The translations under genes were made by a program, and so were the position numbers. Of a stretch of 64,000 bases of DNA, positions 34,996-43,409 are shown in pieces. Position 1 is the stretch's first letter. Every line of letters starts with the position of its first letter. The DNA is taken from the NCBI GenBank assembly GCA_947447465.1, contig CANFKE010000005.1, positions 62,001-126,000 on the forward strand, written 5' to 3'. Source of the stretch: Chitinophagaceae bacterium (GTDB lineage: Bacteria; Bacteroidota; Bacteroidia; Chitinophagales; Chitinophagaceae). The notes below the pieces were generated by a model, which had not been told where the DNA came from, made no database searches, and saw nothing but the letters and a program-made list of their open reading frames with translations.

Positions 34996-36018
34996 TTACT
35001 GCTTTTCGATAAAGTACATGACTACCGGGAAGTGATCACTATAACCATTGTCCCATGTATGACTTATGGTATATGATCTATGTGGCAATCCTTTGTCCTT
35101 ACCCACACGATTGGTGAGCCAGTCTTTGTTAAATATTTCTTCTTTGTAATATTTCCATTTGTCATTGGTATTCTTTACGAAGCCTCCGGTTATCATTATC
35201 TGGTCAATGAGGTTCCATTCGCCCTGATAACTTTCCGTACCCATACCTTTTTTGTACATATTGATCCATGGGTTGTAGATGTCGGTAAGAGATACCTCTT
35301 TTTTGTCAGCTTTGGCCTTTAGTACCTCTATTACACCCTCGCTCGTAGGGTTATCATTAAGGTCCCCCATCAGCAATATTTTAGAATTGGGGTTTACCTT
35401 CAATAAAGAGTCGATAAGCTCTTTATCTACAGACGCAGCCAGACGACGGCCCGGGGCGCTACGAGCTTCACCACCCGACTTAGACGGCCAGTGATTGACC
35501 AGGAGGTGTACAGTATCGCCTGAAAGGATGCCACATACATATAATATGTCTCTGGTAGGGCGGGTTTGACCTAATTTCTCAAGAGGAACTCTCAAAGGCC
35601 TGGAGCTGATGACTTTAAAATATTTTGGATTATAAAGTATTGCCGTACTTATACCTCGTACATCGGGGGTAGGGTACCATATATATTGGTAATTTCTATT
35701 TTTTATCTCTGGTTGAGCAACAACAGCCTTAAGAACATTGTCGTTTTCTACCTCGGCCATGCCAATGATAGCCGGTCCGTCGGGGGTAACATCGGTGCCT
35801 AATTTCTGAAAAACAGAGGCAATGTTGTGCAATTTTTGAGGATACACTTCGGCAGAGGGTGTATTTTCAATATCATCTTTTGTCGGATCGTCTGTAGTAT
35901 CGAAGAAGTTTTCGCAGTTATAGAAACCGATGGCTACAACTTTATATTGCTGAGTTTGTGCCGAACCGGAATAAAAGGCGCCCAACAGCAGGGCAGACAT
36001 CACAATTTTTTTTATCAC
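34996..36018 (-). CDS. secreted endonuclease/exonuclease/phosphatase family protein
   Basis: A 340-residue exported enzyme (signal peptide MIKKIVMSALLLGAFYSGSA; GTG start at 36018). The EEP catalytic set is complete: Asn34/Glu36 in FYNCENFFD, Glu89 in GMAEVEND, His176 in LLVNHWPSK, Asp219/Asn221 in LLMGDLNDNP, and Asp328/His329 in GYSDHFPVV. EEP enzymes of this exported kind cut DNA, RNA or phosphate esters. It is divergent from the TonB-dependent receptor, with 170 bp between the starts, and I read it as part of a phosphodiester-scavenging locus. Confidence 0.9.
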   Translation of the reverse strand: MIKKIVMSALLLGAFYSGSAQTQQYKVVAIGFYNCENFFDTTDDPTKDDIENTPSAEVYPQKLHNIASVFQKLGTDVTPDGPAIIGMAEVENDNVLKAVVAQPEIKNRNYQYIWYPTPDVRGISTAILYNPKYFKVISSRPLRVPLEKLGQTRPTRDILYVCGILSGDTVHLLVNHWPSKSGGEARSAPGRRLAASVDKELIDSLLKVNPNSKILLMGDLNDNPTSEGVIEVLKAKADKKEVSLTDIYNPWINMYKKGMGTESYQGEWNLIDQIMITGGFVKNTNDKWKYYKEEIFNKDWLTNRVGKDKGLPHRSYTISHTWDNGYSDHFPVVMYFIEKQ

Positions 36019-36121
36019 GATCTATTTTTTTACAAAGAAAGTTAAAAAAGGTAAGCAGTATTCTAAAAACGTTGATGATAATAATATTATTCGCCCCGAA
36101 TAACAATTACTTAACCTCAGA

Positions 36122-36154
36122 TTGCAATTTATTCAAACGACCATCGTAAGTTTG
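36122..36154 (+). promoter_or_regulatory. Bacteroidota promoter, TTG-N22-TAAGTTTG
   Basis: TTG at 36122-36124 and exact -7 box TAAGTTTG at 36147-36154. The transcript would start near 36161, 28 bp before the ATG at 36189. Confidence 0.6.
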
Positions 36155-36188
36155 CTCCTCGATATAATTTTAAATGTTACTAATTTTT

Positions 36189-38999
36189 ATGCGTAGAGCA
36201 TTAAGTTTACTGTTGGTTCTTCAGGTCGTAGCCGTTACTTCCTTTGCTCAGGCAAAGAAGATCGGTATCATTAAAGGTAAGTTGATCAATAAGGTTACCA
36301 AAAATCCCTTTAATGATGTTAAAGTTACCTTGCCTGAACTGAATACGTTCACGATGTCTGAAGGCGAAGGTAATTTTTTGCTGAATGAGGTGCCATATGG
36401 CAGTGTGAGAATGATAATAGGTGGTGCTAACGCACAGCGCGACACATTGACCGTAACTGTAAACAAGGACGTTACAGACCTGGGTGAAATAATGGTGACG
36501 CCATTGCAAGGTGACGTTAGTGAGACCAGCAATGAGATCCCGACCATAGCTATTGAAGAAAGTTCTACTCAGGACGACGAGAATGCATCATCTGCTTCTC
36601 AAAGTTCTTCGGGTTTTTATGTTGCCAATCAGGATCCCTTCCTGCGTATAGCAGCACTAACTTTTGGTACTTACCGTTTCAGACCGAGAGGATATGACAA
36701 TACAGATGTGCAGGTGAATGGTATGCCATTGCAGGATCTGGAATCGGGTTATGCCTCTTTCAGTCAGATAGGTGGTTTGAATGATGTATTGAGAGATCGT
36801 GTAATATCTTATGGGCTGAAGCCTTCCGATTTCACTTTCGGAGCGGCAAAAGGATCTACTTACATTAATGCTACAGCTGCTGACCAAAGAGCAGGTACTA
36901 CAGTATCTTTCTTTAATAGTAACAGAAGTTTCAGAAACAGGATCATGCTGACACACAATTCGGGTATCCTGAAGAATGGTTGGGCATATTCCGCATCTAT
37001 ATCTCGTCGTTGGGCGAATGAAGGATATGTACCCGGAACATTCTATGATGCCAATTCATTTTATGGTGCTGTAAGCAAGCTTACCAAGAAAGGCCAGATC
37101 AACCTGACCGCATTTGCTGCACCTACAGTGCGCGGTAAGTCTTCTATGTCTCAGGATGAGATGTATGATCTTGCAGGCAGCCACTTCTACAATTCAGATT
37201 GGGGATATCAGGGAGGTAAAAAGCGCAATGCACGTGTGTCTGATGTGAATCAGCCAACCATTATCGCTAACTATACTTATAAGCCATCTGACAGAACACG
37301 TTGGAATACAGCAGTGGGTTATGAATTCGGTAAGAGCAAGAATTCTACCATAGACTTCTACAATGGTTATAGCCCTAATCCTGATTATTATAAGAACCTG
37401 CCTAGCTATTACATGACAGGAACTACAGCTAATCCTCTCGCCTATGCTGCAGTAAAGAACGATATTCTTGCGGACCCTACTAAATTGCAGGTGAAGTGGG
37501 ATAGCTTCTACCTGGATAACTACGCCAACATTACAACTATACACAATGCTAATGGAATAGCAGGTAACAACGTTACTGGGAAGCAATCTATATATGTATT
37601 GAGCAATTACGTTGATGATCTGAAAAAATTAGCTTTCAACACTAATATTGAACATGCGCTGAATGAGCACATCTCTTTGTTTGGTGGCTTGCAGGTAGTA
37701 AATCAGCAGGATGAATACTACAAACAATTGGTAGATCTGCTGGGTGGTGATTTCTTCGTGAACCAGAATCAGTTTGCCGTACAAACTGCGGTAAGCAATC
37801 CTAATTATAATCAGAACAACTTGCAGTTGCCTAACCAGTTGGTAAAGGTGGGTGATAAGTATGGTTATGATTACAAACTGAATGTGCTGAAAGCATTAGC
37901 ATGGGGTCAGGCTACATTCAGCTATAATAAATTCAACTTCTTTGCATCAGCAGAAGGTGGTAAGGTCTCTTTCAGCAGAGAGGGTTTAGTAAAGAATGGT
38001 CTTTTCCCTGATAACTCTTTAGGTAAGAGTGCTACAACCAGCTTTACTACTTATAAAACAAAGGGCGGTATATCTTATGCTATCAACCTGCGTAACATGA
38101 TCTATCTGAACGGTGGCTATTTTACAGATGCACCTACTGTTGACAATACATATGTATCTGACAGGAGCCGCGATATTACTATCTCTAATCCTAAGGTTTC
38201 TAAGACGATGACCACAGAGTTCGGTTATCTGATGAAGACATCAAGGTTGAATCTGCGTTTGTCAGGTTATGTTACTGACGTAACAGATAATACTCAGATC
38301 AAGAGATTCTTCAATGATGATGCGGCATTCCAGACTTTTGTGAACTATGTGATGCAGAATGTAAATACACGTTCTATAGGAACAGAATTTTCTGCTACAT
38401 TCAAGATCAACAAACAATTGAATGTGACCGGTGTTGCAGCAGTAGGTCAATATTTTTATACCAACAGACCTGATGTTACGGTGTTCTACGATAATGATCC
38501 ATCAAAAACAGCAGTCGCCCGTCAGGTGTATATCAAGAACTATTATTTGGGTGTAGGACCACAGTCTATCTACTCGCTGGATTTTGCATACCACCCGGGC
38601 AACAACTGGCGTGCAAATGTGAATCTGAACTACATGGACAGAAGTTATGTAGAAGTGAACCCTGACAGACGTACTCAGCAGGCTGCAGACAGAGTTGATC
38701 CTAGTACTACACAGTGGCATGCAATTTACGATCAGGAGAAGTTGCCGGCTGCTTTCACTGTTGATCTGAGTGCAGGTAAGTCTTTTGATGTGGGACATTA
38801 TGTAAAGAGCCTTCACCATAAAACAACTTTATTGTTCAATGCGGGCATCACCAATTTGCTGAACAATACCAACATTAAGATGACCGGTTATGAGCAGTTG
38901 AGATATGACTTTACTAATCATAATCCTGATAAGTTCCCTAATAAATACGGGTATGCATATGGTATCAATTACTTTGTAAATCTTAGTGTGAGGTTCTAA
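36189..38999 (+). CDS. TonB-dependent receptor
   Basis: A 936-residue outer-membrane receptor. Signal peptide MRRALSLLLVLQVVAVTSFAQ; a carboxypeptidase-regulatory-like domain (about 25-105, IGIIKGKLINKVTKNPFNDV); an acidic Ser-rich linker (about 115-140); a plug (about 145-230) with FRPRGYDNTDVQVNGMPLQD; and a long barrel ending ...YAYGINYFVNLSVRF with the terminal aromatic residue. It is not paired with SusD, so not a classic glycan system. The DUF5689 lipoprotein gene begins 34 bp downstream, and the EEP nuclease is divergent, pointing to uptake of nucleic-acid-derived or phosphorylated products (inference). An ATG at 36174 would add five residues and sits very close to the promoter; I prefer 36189. 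Confidence 0.88.
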   Translation: MRRALSLLLVLQVVAVTSFAQAKKIGIIKGKLINKVTKNPFNDVKVTLPELNTFTMSEGEGNFLLNEVPYGSVRMIIGGANAQRDTLTVTVNKDVTDLGEIMVTPLQGDVSETSNEIPTIAIEESSTQDDENASSASQSSSGFYVANQDPFLRIAALTFGTYRFRPRGYDNTDVQVNGMPLQDLESGYASFSQIGGLNDVLRDRVISYGLKPSDFTFGAAKGSTYINATAADQRAGTTVSFFNSNRSFRNRIMLTHNSGILKNGWAYSASISRRWANEGYVPGTFYDANSFYGAVSKLTKKGQINLTAFAAPTVRGKSSMSQDEMYDLAGSHFYNSDWGYQGGKKRNARVSDVNQPTIIANYTYKPSDRTRWNTAVGYEFGKSKNSTIDFYNGYSPNPDYYKNLPSYYMTGTTANPLAYAAVKNDILADPTKLQVKWDSFYLDNYANITTIHNANGIAGNNVTGKQSIYVLSNYVDDLKKLAFNTNIEHALNEHISLFGGLQVVNQQDEYYKQLVDLLGGDFFVNQNQFAVQTAVSNPNYNQNNLQLPNQLVKVGDKYGYDYKLNVLKALAWGQATFSYNKFNFFASAEGGKVSFSREGLVKNGLFPDNSLGKSATTSFTTYKTKGGISYAINLRNMIYLNGGYFTDAPTVDNTYVSDRSRDITISNPKVSKTMTTEFGYLMKTSRLNLRLSGYVTDVTDNTQIKRFFNDDAAFQTFVNYVMQNVNTRSIGTEFSATFKINKQLNVTGVAAVGQYFYTNRPDVTVFYDNDPSKTAVARQVYIKNYYLGVGPQSIYSLDFAYHPGNNWRANVNLNYMDRSYVEVNPDRRTQQAADRVDPSTTQWHAIYDQEKLPAAFTVDLSAGKSFDVGHYVKSLHHKTTLLFNAGITNLLNNTNIKMTGYEQLRYDFTNHNPDKFPNKYGYAYGINYFVNLSVRF

Positions 39000-39033
39000 T
39001 TCAAATAAGTAAATAACAATTAAATATAATAGT

Positions 39034-39858
39034 ATGAAGTTTTTTCGCTTTTCTTTAATGGTGTTGGGCGCAAGTATGTTATTCAATTCATGCGTAAAAC
39101 AAACCTATGATAGCCCGCCGGATACAAGTACCTATGATCCTAATGTTCCGGTACAGGCAACACTGAAGCAAATATCAGACATTGGTCAGAACCTGGGTAC
39201 AGGACATTCACGAGTATTGGGAGATACCACAGTTTGGGGAGTGGTAGTAGCAGACGACAGGTCGGGCAACTATTACAAGCAGATCATCATAGAAGATACT
39301 TCTTTCGGTGGATTGGTGTTATATATCGATAAGTCGTACATCTACAATGAATACCCTGCAGGTCGTAAAATATATGTAAAGTTGAAAGGACTTACTCTTG
39401 CTAACTACAATGGACTGCCGGAGATCGTTTACACAGCAGATCAGGCAGGTACTACTGTGCCAATTCCTTCAGGGTTGATCGGTAATTATGTAGTCAAAGC
39501 GAACTACCCTAATACTTCGGTACAGGCTCGTCAATTGTCAATTGAGCAGGTAAAGTCGAACCCTACACTTTATCTGAATACCTTGGTTACCATTTCTAAT
39601 GTACAGTTTGCCAGCGGATCATACGGTGCGCCTTATGCATCGCCTAGTTCTACAGCATCAGCTACTAACCGCGTTTTGGAAAGTTGCGATCATACAGTAA
39701 CAGCAACCGTACGTACCAGTGGTTACTGCAATTTTCAGCCATACCTGATACCTGCAGGTAACGGAACATTTACCGGTATTGTATCTTACTACAATGGTTT
39801 ACAGATGATCATCAGAGATACTACTGATATCAGCATGACAGCAACCCGTTGTCCTTAA
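39034..39858 (+). CDS. DUF5689 domain lipoprotein
   Basis: A 274-residue lipoprotein: signal peptide ending in the lipobox LFNSC (Cys20). The DUF5689 region (about 45-270) shows VWGVVVADDRSGNYYKQIII, GGLVLYIDKSYIYNEYPAGR, a central IEQVKSNPTLYLNTLVTI block and the closing IVSYYNGLQMIIRDTTDI. The strand order looks like two OB-fold-type modules, a fold that often binds nucleic acid. It follows the TonB receptor by 34 bp and is probably its surface partner, in the place SusD takes in glycan systems (inference). Confidence 0.85.
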   Translation: MKFFRFSLMVLGASMLFNSCVKQTYDSPPDTSTYDPNVPVQATLKQISDIGQNLGTGHSRVLGDTTVWGVVVADDRSGNYYKQIIIEDTSFGGLVLYIDKSYIYNEYPAGRKIYVKLKGLTLANYNGLPEIVYTADQAGTTVPIPSGLIGNYVVKANYPNTSVQARQLSIEQVKSNPTLYLNTLVTISNVQFASGSYGAPYASPSSTASATNRVLESCDHTVTATVRTSGYCNFQPYLIPAGNGTFTGIVSYYNGLQMIIRDTTDISMTATRCP

Positions 39859-39911
39859 TAATTAAATAATCTAAAATAGTGATGGGTAAGTTTTTTCTGA
39901 AATTTACCCAT

Positions 39912-39919
39912 TACCTTTG
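39912..39919 (+). promoter_or_regulatory. -7 box TACCTTTG next to a hairpin
   Basis: Exact TAnnTTTG match 30 bp before the ATG at 39949. An 8-9 bp inverted repeat (atgggtaa ... tttacccat, about 39883-39911) ends directly in front of the box and may be a weak terminator of the lipoprotein gene or an operator. Confidence 0.5.
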
Positions 39920-39948
39920 CTCAATCTTAAACAATAAAATACAGACAG

Positions 39949-40956
39949 ATGAAAAAAATTCTTCTACTCTCTTCAATGGTTGCATTATCTCTGGCAGCCA
40001 GCGCACAGTACACCCTAAGCGGTCTATCTCCATACACTCAGAATTTCGATGCTATCGGATCTGGCCTGCCTACAGGTTGGAACGTATATAGTGGTGCCAG
40101 CGCAACTTTTGGCGGTACTTTGGAAACTTTTAGTACTTCTACCAGCTATGGTATTTTCAACGATACTACTTGTGCAACTTCAGCAGTTGTAGGTGGTGGT
40201 TTTAAGAACTATGCTTCTGCTAACGCAGTGACTGCAGGTACATCATGCACTTTGCAGCAGTCTGAAACAAACAGAGCAATGGGTGTTCGTCAGGTATCTC
40301 CTTCAAATGCTACTCACCCGAATCTGGATTCAGGTGCGTCTTTCGTTTTCCAGGTAGCTAATACAGGTGGTATCACAGGTCTTGGTTGCTCTTTCAAATT
40401 ACAGTCTTTGGATACTTCAAGCCCACGTGTTACTACATGGAGATTGCAGTACAAGATTGGTTCTGCAGGTACATGGACTCAGGTTACTCCTACAGGTACT
40501 ATGACAACAGGTGGTCACTTGTTCAGCAACAATACTATTACTGCAAGCTTCGGTACTGCATTGGATAACCAGTCTTCAAATGTTTACTTCCGTATCGTAA
40601 CTATTGATTTCTCTTCAGGATCAGGTAACCGTCCTAGCACTGCGATCGATGATTTCAGTCTTACATGGACTGGCAAGGCTGGTATCGTTGATGTAACTTC
40701 TAACGCTACTTTGCCATTGAGCGTAACTAATGCTTCTACTTCTGCTATCGGTTTCAATTTCGATGCTGAAGATGCAGGTAACTATACTATCGTTCTTACT
40801 GATATGGTAGGTCGTAAGATCGCTACTCAGAATGTAGATGTAGTTCATGGCAATCAGAATGTTGGTTTCAACGGTCTTGCTTTGACTCCTGGTATGTACA
40901 TTGCTAAGATCAGCAATGGTGTTGCTTCAGGTATCACTAAGGTTATCGTTCAGTAA
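39949..40956 (+). CDS. secreted protein with T9SS type A sorting domain
   Basis: A 335-residue protein with signal peptide MKKILLLSSMVALSLAASAQ. Residues 21-245 form a jelly-roll-like domain (YTQNFDAIGSGLPTGWNVYSG near the start, VYFRIVTIDFSSGSGNRPST and IDDFSLTW near the end), common in Bacteroidota surface proteins next to nucleases. The last 75 residues are a T9SS sorting domain (TIVLTDMVGRKIATQNV ... GMYIAKISNGVASGITKVIVQ). The codon use in the C-terminal half is strongly biased (gct, act, aag), suggesting high expression. It lies in the run of phosphodiester-related genes but has no catalytic motif. Confidence 0.82.
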   Translation: MKKILLLSSMVALSLAASAQYTLSGLSPYTQNFDAIGSGLPTGWNVYSGASATFGGTLETFSTSTSYGIFNDTTCATSAVVGGGFKNYASANAVTAGTSCTLQQSETNRAMGVRQVSPSNATHPNLDSGASFVFQVANTGGITGLGCSFKLQSLDTSSPRVTTWRLQYKIGSAGTWTQVTPTGTMTTGGHLFSNNTITASFGTALDNQSSNVYFRIVTIDFSSGSGNRPSTAIDDFSLTWTGKAGIVDVTSNATLPLSVTNASTSAIGFNFDAEDAGNYTIVLTDMVGRKIATQNVDVVHGNQNVGFNGLALTPGMYIAKISNGVASGITKVIVQ

Positions 40957-40980
40957 TCAACATATTTGAATAGATATTTA

Positions 40981-41012
40981 AGAGGGCATCCCTATCGGGA
41001 TGCCCTCTTCTT
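40981..41012 (+). terminator. rho-independent terminator
   Basis: Perfect 12-bp stem (40981-40992 with 40997-41008), then tcttgttt. Confidence 0.9.
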
Positions 41013-41049
41013 GTTTACCACAATTGCTACACAATATGTTATAAATGCG

Positions 41050-41057
41050 TATTTTTG
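41050..41057 (+). promoter_or_regulatory. -7 box TATTTTTG
   Basis: Exact TAnnTTTG match, with TTG at 41024-41026 (23-bp spacing). The expected start near 41064 favours ATG 41083 over 41071 for the next gene. Confidence 0.5.
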
Positions 41058-41082
41058 ATGTTCTAAAAAAATGAGGATAGTG

Positions 41083-42336
41083 ATGAAAAGAAATATGTTG
41101 AAAGTGGCAATGATGACCACTTGTATGATGTATGCTGCAACCGGACACAGCCAGACAAAAATATTGTTTGATGCTACCAAAGCAGAATCTGCAGGTAATG
41201 CAGACTGGGTGATCGATGCAGATGTAAGGAATATTGATTGGTATCCTAATGCCATAATAGGCACAGGTAGTTTTTATACAGCAAGTAATGCACAACAAAT
41301 ACCTACGCCTGCACAAAGCGGGATCACTGCATCTACTGCAGAGACCTATTGGTCGGGTGGATTATCTGCCTGGGCGGTAGATTGTGCCAAGAAGGGATAT
41401 ACCGTAGAAAGTCTTCCTTACAATGGACAGATCACCTATGGTAATACCAGCAATCCTCAGGATCTGTCGAACTACAAGGTGTATGTTGTTGATGAGCCTA
41501 ATATTAAGTTCACCACAGCCGAGAAAACAGCAATCATGCAGTTTGTACAGAATGGTGGCGGATTGTTCATGATCTCCGATCATAATGTGAGCGATCGCAA
41601 CAGTGATGGCTGGGATTCTCCGCATATCTGGAATGATTTTCTTTCAACCAACAGCGTGCAACCATATCCGTTCGGTATCTACTTCGATACGGTTGATTTC
41701 TCACAGACAACAACCAACATCAGTGCTGCTGCAGGCGATTCTATCATTTACGGTCCTATGGGAACTGTAACCAAAGTTCAGTGGAGCGGAGGAACTACTA
41801 TGACATTGAATCCGGCACAGAACAGCACTGTAAAGGGTGTTATCTATAAAACAGGTACTACTCCGGGTAATACCAATGCAATGGTAGCCTATGCGCGCTA
41901 TGGCAGCGGTAAGGTGGCAGCAATGGGCGACAGCTCACCGGCTGATGATGGAACAGGTAATCCTGCCTGTACTATTTACAACGGCTATTTTGGTGATGCA
42001 TCAGGTAACCATCAGTTGCTGATCATGAATATGACCATCTGGTTGGCTACAACAGGTAGTACATCGCATGTAGGTGTGAGTGAGGTAAGCGGCAGCAATA
42101 ATACCATCAATGTATTCCCTAATCCATCTACCGGTGTTATCAATATATCAACAGGTGAGTTGCTCTCTAATACTTCAATAAATATCTATAATTTCGCGGG
42201 CCAGTTAGTTGCCAGCCAGAAGGTCGGTGACTTTTCAATTGGTAAGGATCAATCTTTTTCATTGCCTACAGGTACTTACATTGTAAAGGTACAGAGCAAT
42301 GAAGGGTTGCAAACTTCAAGGTTTACCGTATATTAG
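41083..42336 (+). CDS. secreted GATase1-like domain protein with T9SS type A sorting domain
   Basis: A 417-residue protein with signal peptide MKRNMLKVAMMTTCMMYAATGHSQ. The main domain (about 25-330) starts KILFDATKAESAGNADWVID and contains YKVYVVDEPNIKFTTAEKTA and VQNGGGLFMISDHNVSDR, the layout of class I glutamine-amidotransferase-like (DUF4350/IFT52-type) folds. This domain type often binds ligands rather than acting as an amidotransferase; no catalytic Cys-His-Glu triad is evident. The C-terminus is a T9SS sorting domain (INVFPNPSTGVINIS ... LQTSRFTVY). The next gene follows 14 bp later. Confidence 0.8.
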   Translation: MKRNMLKVAMMTTCMMYAATGHSQTKILFDATKAESAGNADWVIDADVRNIDWYPNAIIGTGSFYTASNAQQIPTPAQSGITASTAETYWSGGLSAWAVDCAKKGYTVESLPYNGQITYGNTSNPQDLSNYKVYVVDEPNIKFTTAEKTAIMQFVQNGGGLFMISDHNVSDRNSDGWDSPHIWNDFLSTNSVQPYPFGIYFDTVDFSQTTTNISAAAGDSIIYGPMGTVTKVQWSGGTTMTLNPAQNSTVKGVIYKTGTTPGNTNAMVAYARYGSGKVAAMGDSSPADDGTGNPACTIYNGYFGDASGNHQLLIMNMTIWLATTGSTSHVGVSEVSGSNNTINVFPNPSTGVINISTGELLSNTSINIYNFAGQLVASQKVGDFSIGKDQSFSLPTGTYIVKVQSNEGLQTSRFTVY

Positions 42337-42350
42337 TAGAAAATAATTTT

Positions 42351-43358
42351 ATGATCAAGAGGATATCCGTAGTAATTGCAATCATCTGTACTCTGTTTTG
42401 TGGTGCTGCAGCCACCTACGCATGGGGCGTATGGGGTCATAGTAAAATAAACAGGGGTGCTATTCTTGCGTTGCCACGTGAGGTTGGTCTGTTCTTTTAC
42501 AACCATGCCGATTTTATCACAGAAGAGTCTGTTGCACCTGATATCCGCAAATACACCATGGGTGATAAGACTGAGTTTCCCAGGCATTATATAGACTTGG
42601 AAAACTACAATTATACCACACCTTCGGCAATGCCCAGAACACTGGAAGCCGCAAAGGCAAAATATGGTAAAGACAGTGTAGATAAGTATGGTACACTGCC
42701 ATGGACAATACAGGAAGTAATGACCAAGCTGACCGCAGCTATGAAAGCAAAGAACAAGTCAGAGATCTTGTTTTTGTCAGCTAATTTGGGTCATTATATA
42801 GGTGATGCGCACATGCCGTTACATACTACCATCAACCATGACGGACAGTTGAGCGGCCAGAAGGGCATACATGCTCTTTGGGAGTCTCAGTTACCTGAAT
42901 TGTTTGGTAAGAACTACAGTCTATATACCGCTGAAGCGCACTATATAGACAATATAGAGAAGGCTACCTGGGATATCATAGACAGCAGTCATAAGCTGAT
43001 GATACCACTCTTGTATAACGACAAGAAATTGCGCAAAGACAAGCCTGTTGAAATGCTTTATAAGATAGGTGCTAATGGCCAGCCTGAAGAGAATAAATAT
43101 GGCCAGAAGACACACGCATATGAGTATGCGCATGTATATCATGAATTGTTGGAAGGCATGGTGGAACATCAGCTAAGAGCAGCCATATCAGCTACTTCCA
43201 GCTTCTGGTACACAGCATGGGTGAATGCAGGAAGACCAGATCTCACAGACCTCGATCCGAAGTATATCACCGAGCGCAATGAGAAGTTCTATAAGGAAGA
43301 TATCAAGTACTTCAAGCAAGGCAAGATCACCGGCTATAAGGTGATCAATGAGTACTAA
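42351..43358 (+). CDS. secreted S1/P1 nuclease / zinc-dependent phospholipase C-like enzyme
   Basis: A 335-residue exported protein; after cleavage near Tyr-Ala the mature chain would begin with Trp (WGVWGHSKINRG), as in S1/P1 nucleases and bacterial phospholipase C, where the N-terminal Trp binds zinc. Other zinc-ligand motifs are FPRHYIDLENY, HYIGDAHMPLHT and GIHALWES. These enzymes use three zinc ions to cut phosphodiester bonds in nucleic acids or phospholipids. The gene lies 14 bp after the GATase-like protein, in the phosphodiester locus. I cannot decide from motifs alone whether the substrate is DNA/RNA or lipid. Confidence 0.8.
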   Translation: MIKRISVVIAIICTLFCGAAATYAWGVWGHSKINRGAILALPREVGLFFYNHADFITEESVAPDIRKYTMGDKTEFPRHYIDLENYNYTTPSAMPRTLEAAKAKYGKDSVDKYGTLPWTIQEVMTKLTAAMKAKNKSEILFLSANLGHYIGDAHMPLHTTINHDGQLSGQKGIHALWESQLPELFGKNYSLYTAEAHYIDNIEKATWDIIDSSHKLMIPLLYNDKKLRKDKPVEMLYKIGANGQPEENKYGQKTHAYEYAHVYHELLEGMVEHQLRAAISATSSFWYTAWVNAGRPDLTDLDPKYITERNEKFYKEDIKYFKQGKITGYKVINEY

Positions 43359-43409
43359 TTATCAGTTGCAGGAGATAGAAGATAGTGAGGTAATAATACA
43401 GATCATTCT

